Below, piece after piece: positions 1-7,807 of a stretch of DNA of 7,899 bases (position 1 is its first letter; each line of letters begins with the position of its first letter). The notes beneath the pieces were generated by a model that was not told the origin of the DNA, ran no database searches, and saw nothing but the letters and a program-made list of their open reading frames with translations. The DNA lies in contig USHH01000098.1 in the NCBI GenBank assembly GCA_900554345.1, positions 1 through 7,899 of the forward strand. Direction: 5' to 3'. The DNA comes from an uncultured Bacteroidales bacterium (GTDB lineage: Bacteria > Bacteroidota > Bacteroidia > Bacteroidales > Muribaculaceae). The position numbers and the translations under genes are program-made.

Positions 1-41
1 GAAGCCGCCATCACAGCGCAGCTTAAATGGAATGTCTTCAT
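1..41 (-). CDS. N-terminus of an unidentified protein (partial, runs off left edge)
   Basis: An ATG at 39-41 on the minus strand opens a frame that stays open to the window edge, reading MKTFHLSCAVMAA. The start lies 28 bases after the stop codon of the dehydrogenase gene upstream, in the same direction, so the two could be co-transcribed. I see no promoter box or terminator in the 27-base gap. A lysine followed by a mostly apolar stretch could be the beginning of a signal peptide, but 13 residues are too few to decide or to identify a family. It could also be a chance open frame. Confidence 0.4.
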   Translation of the reverse strand, partial: MKTFHLSCAVMAA

Positions 42-68
42 AATGATGTCGGAATAATGGGGTCTCGG

Positions 69-1265
<1,197 letters not shown>

Positions 1266-1322
1266 GTTGAAATAGTTAAAAAGGTAAACAATAAACTCAC
1301 CGGCAGATCCGGCATAATCCGA

Positions 1323-1356
1323 CAAATTTAGCGATTTTTTGTGAATGATGCATAAA
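1323..1356 (-). promoter_or_regulatory. Putative Bacteroidetes-type promoter for the dehydrogenase gene
   Basis: Read on the minus strand, TAAATTTG at 1330-1323 matches the Bacteroidetes -7 consensus TAnnTTTG at every fixed position. A weak -33 candidate (TTTA, 1356-1353) lies 22 bases upstream. The implied transcription start near 1316 leaves a leader of about 50 bases before the ATG at 1265, with no Shine-Dalgarno sequence, as is common in this phylum. The box overlaps the alternative TTG start of the longer frame and argues against it. The -33 element is poor, so only the -7 match is strong. Confidence 0.5.
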
Positions 1357-1397
1357 TCCTATTCATAAATTTCCCTAAATGGGGAGCGAAGGGGATG

Positions 1398-1437
1398 AAA
1401 AGCGGGGGTGAAACCCTTCTCAGGCTCCGCCCCCGCT
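1398..1437 (-). terminator. Rho-independent terminator-like hairpin after the secreted-protein gene
   Basis: On the minus strand AGCGGGGG (1437-1430) pairs perfectly with CCCCCGCT (1408-1401), an 8-bp, mostly G-C stem around a 21-base loop, and is followed by three further T (1400-1398), making a short TTTT tract. It starts 38 bases past the stop codon of the large secreted protein and precedes the promoter of the next gene, the expected place for a terminator. The loop is long and the T tract short, so it may be a weak terminator or only an mRNA 3' end stabiliser. Confidence 0.6.
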
Positions 1438-1475
1438 GTCGGTTGATCAATGGATGATTGTAAAGAATTCTATGC

Positions 1476-4400
1476 TCAGCGCACGATCACCTTGACGGTG
1501 AGTCGGCCTGCCTTCACCAGATAAACGCCAGGCTCGGCGCTGATCTTCAGGTCGCCGGTGGCCTCGGCGTCGGAGTAGACAAGCTTGCCGTCGACGGTGT
1601 AGACGTTGACGCCCTGGGCGGAGAGCCCGGCTATGCTGATGAAGCCGTTGGCGCCCGTCACTGCGCAGCGGGATGCGGCCAGCTCATCCACGGCGGAGTA
1701 TTCCACCTTGTTGGAGGGCATCGACTCGCCCACGGTGTAGAGGGCCGTCACGAAGAATGTCTTGCCGAGGTAGTCGTCGGTGCCGTTGAGCCTGAACTCC
1801 GTAGCGGTGTCGGTGGTGCCGATCAGCTCGTCGTCGCAATAGACGTTGTAGCCCTTGAGCACGAGTTGGGCGGGAGTGTAGACGATGTCGTCGATCATGA
1901 TCATGAACTGGTCTACGGCGTTGTAGCGGAGTGCGAAGTAGAGAGCTCCCTCGGGGAGGTCGAAGGTATATTCGGTCCAGTCGGTGGGATCCACGCTTCC
2001 GGAGGCGAGCAGCTGCATCGACTCGACCGAGGCGTCGGTGGTGGAGTAGTAGATCTCGAAAGTCTCGTCATACTGTTCGGAGTCTTTCCTCATGTACATC
2101 CTGATGGTCTGTGCGTCGCCGGAGAGCTCCGGCGAGATCAGCCAGTCGTCGCTGTGGTCGAGCTCGCCGTAGTATCCCACCTGAGCGATCAGATACTGGT
2201 CGCCGGATTCGGGAGCGAACATCGGGCGGGAGGAGGTGTCGATGCCGGTCTCCTCGGGATTGAACACCATGAATGCCCAGGGCTCCTGCCAGTGGGGGAT
2301 GTCGACGCCGTTGATTCCGCATGCGAGGCCCTTGTCGCCGTCATAGGTCTGCCAGTCGCCGAAGGAGAGGTCGCCGTTGTCGTAGTTCTCGAAGTCTTCG
2401 GTCACTTCGCCGGTGTCGATGGCGGGAGCGTCCCAGCCGAGGAGCAGTCCGGCCTCGTCTTCAGTGAGGGTAAGGTGCTCGGGGCGGTGGTAGGTGGGAT
2501 AGATCAGGTCGGCCCAGAAGGGCTCGGTGATGTTGTTGTCCTCGTCCTCGTCGCCGGGATATTCCACCTCGGCTGTGACGATGACGTTGCCGGAGGCTGT
2601 GACGGAGGGTGTCACGTCGAATGTGAACGACTTGCTTCCGAGGGGCTCGAGAGCCTCCCCGTCGGCGGTGGCGATCACATCGCCGTCGGCATAGAGGGTC
2701 ACCTTATAGGGGTCGCCGGGCTTGAGGCTGTTGTTCTCGGCGATGACCGTCACCCGGTTCTTCTTGCCTGCCGTGAGGTGGCCGGGGCAGGAGAGCTTCA
2801 CGAGCATGTCCTTGTCGAGCACGTTGCGCACCTGGATGCGGTCGAGGAAGATTGGCTCGCCGTACGCCTTGCCGTAAGCGCGGAACTTTATCATCATCGA
2901 GTTGCTGCCGGTGAAGTCGTCGAGTGCTATCATCTCCGTCTGCCAGGATGCCTCGCCGCTCCAGTCGTTGAAGTCGAGGGTGCCGATGAGCCGCTCGTCG
3001 CAGCCGCCGTTTACGGCGTAGACCTCGATTCCGGCGTCGATGCCGGGATTGGCCATCCAGTCGAAGATGAGCATAGGATGCGTGGCGTTGCCGAGGGTGA
3101 TCTTGCCGGAGTTGAGCCATGTCTCGGTGTAGCCGAGCTCGGGCTTCCACATCATGGCCGTGCTGCCTTCGTCGGAGCTGTAGTCGGCGTAGGTGTAGAA
3201 GATATGCTCCATGTCGCCGATCTGCCACCAGCCGGTGTTGTCGAATTTCGCCATGTTGAATGTCTCCATGAAGGGTAGCTTATGGGGCGCTCCCATTATC
3301 ACGGGGTTGGATACGGCCACGTCGCCGAGCGTCTCGTCGGCTGTGTAGGCGCATACTCCGAAGTAGGCGAGGCGCTGCTCGCCCTCGTGGGCGAATTCCA
3401 CGGTGTATGTGCAGTCTTCCACATCCCCTTCCATAAGGGTGGCGACATTTCCCTCCACAGTGTAGATGTTATACCATAGCTCGTCGGCGTTCACATAGCC
3501 GTTGTTGGCGCCGGTCTCGCCGGGATTCTCCCATGTGAGCACTATCTGCTCCCCTTTGTCGGCGGCCTTGAACGCCGGAGGCATGAGGGGGGTGTCGGTG
3601 CCTATGAACGTCTTGACCTCGGCAAACATGCCGGTGCCCTTGTCGGTGGCGCATGCCACACGGTAGGTGTGTTTCCCTTCAGTCACGGTCTCGTCGGTGA
3701 ATGTAAGTTCCGTGCCTGCGGCGATGTCGCTCCAGGTATTGATGGTCTCGCCGTCGCGCATCAGCGTTACGGATGTGAGCGTGGCGACATCGGCGTTGTC
3801 GAGGGCGTTGCGTGTCGGAGTGGTGAAGGATACGGTGGCCTTGGCCTCGCCGTTGTGGTCGGGGTCTGCCTTCAGGGCGGTGACGGCACCCGGACCTTCC
3901 GCCTTGCCCACGGCCTTGAGGCTGAGCTCGTCGATGTTGAATGCCGCTCCCTTGATGCCGGTGAGACCGTGGAATGCCACCCTGTACTGTCCCTCGGCCT
4001 GCGGAATGATCACGTTGGAATATCTGTGCGGGTCCTCGTAGAGATGCGACACTGTGGTGGGCTCTATGATGGTGGTGTAGGTGGAGGCGTCGGTCGGGTC
4101 TTCTCCCTGGCCGAAGGCCACTGCCAGTGTTTCCGGCATACCCCACATGGTCCAGGCTATGAAGTTGAATTCGTAGATATTGTCCGGGGTGAGGTTGATT
4201 TTCGGGGTGAGCAGCCAGTCGTCGCTGAATTCGATCCCTTCGAGGCCGTATTTGTTGGTGTTGCAGAAGGCGAAGCCGGTAGGGTTGAAGCCCTGGTGGA
4301 GGCCCACCATCCATACGCGGCCGTCGTTGTTGTTGTCGAGCACGGTGAAGAGCTGGAATGTGTCGGGATTCTCGAAGTCCTCGTAATAGGGTGCGTTGAA

Positions 4401-5933
4401 GGCATCGCCCATATTGAACTTCTCGGTGGCTGCCGGTGCGCTGCGGTAGGTGTCGTTGAGGGCCGTGACCTCATACCACATCACCACGGGCTCCTCTACG
4501 GTCACCCGGTCGGTTAAGGTGGTCTCGCGGAGGCCGTCGGCCACTATGGTGGCGTCGGGATATCTTGTCACGGTGTAGGTCAGCTCGTCGGGATTGACGT
4601 AAGCGCCGTCGATGCCCTCTGTCGGGGCCTCCCAGCTTACGGTGATCTCATTGCCGTCGACGGTGCTGGTTACTCCGGCTGGAGCGTAGGGCACTCCGCG
4701 GCCGATCCACTTGAAGATCCTCACGGGGAATGAGACACCCTCGGAGTTGCTGCATGTGAGGGCAAACATGTTCTCGCCGTAGGCGGGAGTGATGTCGAGG
4801 GCCACTTCCTCGCCGGCGGCGGCCGTGCCGGCGGCGATCACCTCGGCGTTGGCGGTCAGGGTGTATTCAACGTTGCCGGAGAGGGCGTCGCCGCCGGCTG
4901 TCGTGGCGGGAGCGGTGAACAATGCCTTTCCGCTGTTCTCGGGGCCGAAGTCGAGTGTGAAGTTCTGGGGAGCGGCGGGGACGCCGGTGTTCTGCGCCTC
5001 GTTGACGTAGATGCAGGTGAATTCCTCGGCGTTGGCGAAGTCATACACTTTCTCGATGGAGGGGGCCTCCACGTCTATCTCGTAGAGGGCGCTTGCCTCG
5101 CCGTCGGTGAAGGCCCAGTAGAGGAGGTCGGTCGAGCGGTCGAAGGTCGCCGACTGCATGTATTTGGGCTTGAGGCCAGTCTCCATTACGGTCTCGGCGG
5201 CGCCGTCAGTGCGGGAATATTTGCGCAGGGTGCCGTTGGAGTCGATGCCGAACACCTCGCCCTTGCTGTTTACGGCCACGCAGCTGAGGGCCTCGGGCAG
5301 CGTGCATATCGCCTTGCGGTAGCGTGTGTCGTATTCCACGACGGCCAGCTCAATGGCGGTGTTCTCGGCATTGGAGAAGCAGCCGATGACGCCGGTGCTG
5401 ATGGGGTCGTAGTCGCAGTCGTAGGGATAGAGCGAGAGGTCGGGGAGCGACTCGTAGTACACATAGTCGCCGGTGGCGAGATCCACCTTGTTGTAGTTGA
5501 CGTAGAGCTGCCCGTCATATTCGTTGAAGTCCACCGAGTGGATGGCGTTGTCGTAGACGGCGCCGTTTCCGGTGCTGAAGAAGTAGTACTCGCCGATGAG
5601 TTCCACGTTGTCGCCGCCGTCGGGCGCCGTGGTGAAGGAGTAGAGCCCATGGCGGGCGTAGTCGGTCCATGCCTTGGAGAAGTGGAGGGCTCCGGCGAGG
5701 GTTATCGTCCTGCCGTCTTTCCTCATGGGGATGGCGGCATTGCCGATGCCGGGAGCTGAGGCCTCACCCTCCTTGCGGAATTCGGGAGCCTGCCGCTGCC
5801 ATTTCTGCATGGAGGGCGTGCCTTTCGGTTTTTGCGGCGCTGTGTCGGCGGCCGGTGCCTGATGCAGGGCTGCCGTCGCTCCGGCTGCGAGCAGCAGCAC
5901 GGAGAGCGCGGAGGTAAGTGTAAGGTTGTTCAT
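1476..5933 (-). CDS. Large secreted choice-of-anchor J / fibronectin III protein with T9SS-type C-terminal domain
   Basis: 1485 residues, probably exported and surface-attached or released. Residues 1-22 are a hydrophobic signal peptide without a lipobox; its n-region has no Lys or Arg, which is unusual, but an in-frame TAA two codons upstream fixes this start. Residues about 75-310 contain repeated short beta-strand segments resembling a beta-propeller. Then come Fn3-like domains (about 318-408, 415-505), a choice-of-anchor J/cleaved-adhesin jelly roll (515-676, with SDDWLLTPKI), two more Fn3-like domains (681-778, 781-880), a second jelly roll (885-1037), a CARDB-like domain (1043-1135), and a split Fn3 (1148-1170 and 1357-1410) holding a third jelly roll (1178-1352, with SDDWLISPEL). 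Residues 1418-1485 resemble a type IX secretion sorting domain, with VYTVDGK, EPGVYLVK and a basic last strand. Such domains occur in gingipain and hemagglutinin adhesins. No catalytic domain is recognisable; an adhesive or glycan/protein-binding role is inference. Confidence 0.85.
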   Translation of the reverse strand: MNNLTLTSALSVLLLAAGATAALHQAPAADTAPQKPKGTPSMQKWQRQAPEFRKEGEASAPGIGNAAIPMRKDGRTITLAGALHFSKAWTDYARHGLYSFTTAPDGGDNVELIGEYYFFSTGNGAVYDNAIHSVDFNEYDGQLYVNYNKVDLATGDYVYYESLPDLSLYPYDCDYDPISTGVIGCFSNAENTAIELAVVEYDTRYRKAICTLPEALSCVAVNSKGEVFGIDSNGTLRKYSRTDGAAETVMETGLKPKYMQSATFDRSTDLLYWAFTDGEASALYEIDVEAPSIEKVYDFANAEEFTCIYVNEAQNTGVPAAPQNFTLDFGPENSGKALFTAPATTAGGDALSGNVEYTLTANAEVIAAGTAAAGEEVALDITPAYGENMFALTCSNSEGVSFPVRIFKWIGRGVPYAPAGVTSTVDGNEITVSWEAPTEGIDGAYVNPDELTYTVTRYPDATIVADGLRETTLTDRVTVEEPVVMWYEVTALNDTYRSAPAATEKFNMGDAFNAPYYEDFENPDTFQLFTVLDNNNDGRVWMVGLHQGFNPTGFAFCNTNKYGLEGIEFSDDWLLTPKINLTPDNIYEFNFIAWTMWGMPETLAVAFGQGEDPTDASTYTTIIEPTTVSHLYEDPHRYSNVIIPQAEGQYRVAFHGLTGIKGAAFNIDELSLKAVGKAEGPGAVTALKADPDHNGEAKATVSFTTPTRNALDNADVATLTSVTLMRDGETINTWSDIAAGTELTFTDETVTEGKHTYRVACATDKGTGMFAEVKTFIGTDTPLMPPAFKAADKGEQIVLTWENPGETGANNGYVNADELWYNIYTVEGNVATLMEGDVEDCTYTVEFAHEGEQRLAYFGVCAYTADETLGDVAVSNPVIMGAPHKLPFMETFNMAKFDNTGWWQIGDMEHIFYTYADYSSDEGSTAMMWKPELGYTETWLNSGKITLGNATHPMLIFDWMANPGIDAGIEVYAVNGGCDERLIGTLDFNDWSGEASWQTEMIALDDFTGSNSMMIKFRAYGKAYGEPIFLDRIQVRNVLDKDMLVKLSCPGHLTAGKKNRVTVIAENNSLKPGDPYKVTLYADGDVIATADGEALEPLGSKSFTFDVTPSVTASGNVIVTAEVEYPGDEDEDNNITEPFWADLIYPTYHRPEHLTLTEDEAGLLLGWDAPAIDTGEVTEDFENYDNGDLSFGDWQTYDGDKGLACGINGVDIPHWQEPWAFMVFNPEETGIDTSSRPMFAPESGDQYLIAQVGYYGELDHSDDWLISPELSGDAQTIRMYMRKDSEQYDETFEIYYSTTDASVESMQLLASGSVDPTDWTEYTFDLPEGALYFALRYNAVDQFMIMIDDIVYTPAQLVLKGYNVYCDDELIGTTDTATEFRLNGTDDYLGKTFFVTALYTVGESMPSNKVEYSAVDELAASRCAVTGANGFISIAGLSAQGVNVYTVDGKLVYSDAEATGDLKISAEPGVYLVKAGRLTVKVIVR

Positions 5934-5995
5934 AAGCGGTTATTGTATGAGTGGTCAGAAATTCCGTTAGTTGGTGTCGGTTGTGTTTCGTGTTG

Positions 5996-6026
5996 CAAAA
6001 TAATGACAAATATTTCAGAAAAACAA
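5996..6026 (-). promoter_or_regulatory. Putative promoter for the large secreted protein
   Basis: On the minus strand, TTG at 6026-6024 is followed after exactly 20 bases by TTATTTTG at 6003-5996, which matches the Bacteroidetes -7 consensus TAnnTTTG at all but one fixed position. The spacing is the usual one for these two boxes. A start near 5991 would give a leader of about 57 bases before the ATG at 5933, with no Shine-Dalgarno sequence. A palindrome lies 9 bases upstream of the -33 box, centred roughly 55 bases before the predicted start, a position typical of activator sites. The boxes are read by eye and not tested. Confidence 0.5.
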
Positions 6027-6034
6027 TATCTCTC

Positions 6035-6063
6035 CGATTTGTAATGTTACAAATCGCAAATCG
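6035..6063. promoter_or_regulatory. Operator-like perfect palindrome with an extra half-site
   Basis: CGATTTGTAA (6035-6044) and TTACAAATCG (6047-6056) are exact reverse complements separated by TG, giving a 22-bp dyad. The outer half-site CAAATCG (6050-6056) is repeated immediately as CAAATCG (6057-6063), so three copies of one 7-mer, one inverted and two direct, fall within 29 bases. The dyad sits in the divergent spacer between the secreted protein and the regulator-like protein, just upstream of the secreted protein's -33 box. The short spacer and absence of a T tract make a terminator unlikely. A dimeric transcription factor site is the natural reading; the binding protein is unknown. 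Confidence 0.5.
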
Positions 6064-6158
6064 CTTAATTCTTTGGATGTCAGTCGATATGGCTTTGTCT
6101 GAAACGGTGTGGCGCATTTTTTTTGTAACTGTGTGGGGGATATGGAAACGATTTTTAT

Positions 6159-6166
6159 TATCTTTG
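6159..6166 (+). promoter_or_regulatory. Putative -7 box for the regulator-like gene
   Basis: TATCTTTG matches the Bacteroidetes -7 consensus TAnnTTTG at all fixed positions. No good TTG or TTTG is found 19-21 bases upstream; the region at 6131-6140 is G-rich. A weak -33 could mean the promoter needs an activator. The predicted start near 6171 falls almost on the ATG at 6174, which argues that translation begins at a later ATG (6219, 6231 or 6234). Confidence 0.5.
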
Positions 6167-6218
6167 CGAGGCAATGGTCGCGGCCTCGGTTGTTATGCAG
6201 TCGTCAACCGGAAGAACC

Positions 6219-7796
6219 ATGCTTGAGAAGATGATGAATAAGACCCTGAAGATATTGCTGTGGAGTGTCGCCGTGCTGGGGGCGGCTCTCGGCTCCGCTT
6301 CCTGCGGCAGGCGTCAGGCGGCTCCGCTTACTGATGTGGAGCGGCTTGCGCTCGACGGCGACACCGCGGCCATCAGGAAGATGCTGGAGCGCGGCAAGCC
6401 CGGCGATGGCTTCTCCCGGTCGCTGCTGCTGGCGGAGGTCGGCGACTCGGCTCCCGACGCTTCCTATTTTGAGGAGAAGGTGGAGGATTTTGACGATGCC
6501 GGCGACACTCGCCGGGCAGTCGTCGCCCTCTATTATCTCGGCAAGACGCATTACCGCCACAAGCATCTCAAGCAGGCCACGGTAGCCCTGAAGGAGGCGC
6601 AGCAGCGTCTCCGCGAGAATCCCGATTCCGCTCTGGAATGGTATGTGGCGAAGATGCTCTTCTTCATCAACGAGCATTACGGCGACAAGGGTCTCGCCGA
6701 CAGCTATGGCCGCCATGCCTATGACCTGGCGGTGGCGATGCGCGACACTGTGAAGGTCTATAAGTCGATCACCTACCGCACGGCGGCGCTTCGCAGCCTC
6801 GGCCGGAAAGGGGAGGCCACGCGCCTGATGCAGTCGGCGGTGTCGCTGGCACCCGGGCTGCGGGTGCGCGACAAGGCGGGACTCTACAACAACATCGGCT
6901 TCGTATTGCTCGATTCGGTGCCCGGCGAGGCCCGTGGCTATTTTGAGAAGGCGATCTCATATATGCCCATCAGCACGGCGCTCGCCAACCTCGCGCTCAT
7001 CAATGCCGGCGATGGGCGCATGGAGGTGGCCGATTCGCTTTGGCGCAGGGCGATGCGCGGGGCCAGTCCCCAGCTGCAGTCGGAGATTCTCGGCGACATC
7101 TTCCGCTTCCGCATTGATGAGGGGAGCTATCGCGATGCATGCGACGTGGCCGTGCGGCTGATAGCCTGCAACGACAGCATAGCCCGCGATGCCGTCGACA
7201 GCGATGTCTATGCCCTGCAGCTGGAGTGGGACCACAATCTGGAGCGCCGGCAGACGCTCTCCGACATGCGGATGCTTCTGTATATGGTGGTGGTGTCGCT
7301 GCTGGTGGCGGCTGTGGTGGTGCTGTGGTTCTTCTACCGGCGGGCGCGCATGAACGAGGCGCTCGCCATGGAGCGGCTGTCGGCGGAGGCCCTGTCGCGC
7401 CGCATCGCCGACCTGGAGTCGAAGGCGGCCAGCGACTCGAAGGTGTCGGAGGTGGAGATCGAGCGGCTGCGCAGGAGGCTCGGGGAGATGAAGGGGCGTC
7501 AGGCGGAGATCTACGCCAACGGTCATGCGCGGTTTGCGGAGGTGGAGGGCGGCGCGCCGATAGTGCGCTGGAGCAAGAAGGATATCGACGACTGTGTGGA
7601 GTATTACTCGATGGTGGATATGGCCTACATGACGGAGCTGGACACGATGTACAGCGGGCTGACGTCGAAAAACCGGCTCTTCATGATATTGCAGCACATC
7701 GGCAAGAGTGATTCGGAGATTCAGGAGATTTTCGGGGTGAGTCCGAATGCGATACGCACGTTGCGGAGCCGACTGCGCGCCAAAGCCGTCGACTGA
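6219..7796 (+). CDS. Membrane-anchored TPR-like protein with C-terminal helix-turn-helix (putative one-component regulator)
   Basis: 525 residues from the ATG at 6219. An upstream in-frame ATG at 6174 lies 8 bases after a -7 box and would add 15 residues unlike a signal peptide; 6231 and 6234 are also possible starts. Residues 1-29 carry lysines, a hydrophobic core and a lipobox-like SASC (Cys29). Residues about 35-340 are alpha-helical with TPR-like spacing, for example ALYYLGKTHYRHKHLKQA and AGLYNNIGFVLLD. A transmembrane helix lies at about 352-372, followed by Arg-Arg, then a charged coiled coil (377-432). Residues 480-522 resemble a LuxR or sigma region 4 helix-turn-helix, with SDSEIQEIFGVSPNAIRTLR in the recognition part. 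This fits the Bacteroidetes class of TPR-transmembrane-HTH proteins: periplasmic sensing, cytoplasmic DNA binding. It is transcribed divergently from the large secreted protein, which makes that gene and itself candidate targets. The ligand is unknown; DNA binding is inferred from similarity. Confidence 0.78.
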   Translation: MLEKMMNKTLKILLWSVAVLGAALGSASCGRRQAAPLTDVERLALDGDTAAIRKMLERGKPGDGFSRSLLLAEVGDSAPDASYFEEKVEDFDDAGDTRRAVVALYYLGKTHYRHKHLKQATVALKEAQQRLRENPDSALEWYVAKMLFFINEHYGDKGLADSYGRHAYDLAVAMRDTVKVYKSITYRTAALRSLGRKGEATRLMQSAVSLAPGLRVRDKAGLYNNIGFVLLDSVPGEARGYFEKAISYMPISTALANLALINAGDGRMEVADSLWRRAMRGASPQLQSEILGDIFRFRIDEGSYRDACDVAVRLIACNDSIARDAVDSDVYALQLEWDHNLERRQTLSDMRMLLYMVVVSLLVAAVVVLWFFYRRARMNEALAMERLSAEALSRRIADLESKAASDSKVSEVEIERLRRRLGEMKGRQAEIYANGHARFAEVEGGAPIVRWSKKDIDDCVEYYSMVDMAYMTELDTMYSGLTSKNRLFMILQHIGKSDSEIQEIFGVSPNAIRTLRSRLRAKAVD

Positions 7797-7807
7797 CGGG
7801 CCTCCGA

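Noticed and set aside
1866..3278. Plus-strand open frame of 470 residues opposite the secreted protein gene.
   Set aside because: It is rich in Gly, Val and Glu, as expected of the antisense of a GC-rich gene, and has no domain. The minus-strand frame has clear domains along its whole length.
6117..6125. Run of eight T followed by G, considered as a terminator tail or a -33 box.
   Set aside because: No stem precedes it, and the TTTG lies 33 bases from the -7 box at 6159, too far for a -33 element.
5764..6174. Minus-strand open frame of 136 residues spanning the divergent intergenic region.
   Set aside because: It overlaps the well-supported secreted protein in another frame and runs through the palindrome and both promoters; its composition is not protein-like.
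6174..6218. Upstream ATG adding 15 residues to the regulator-like protein.
   Set aside because: It would lie at or next to the predicted transcription start, and the added residues do not look like part of a signal peptide.
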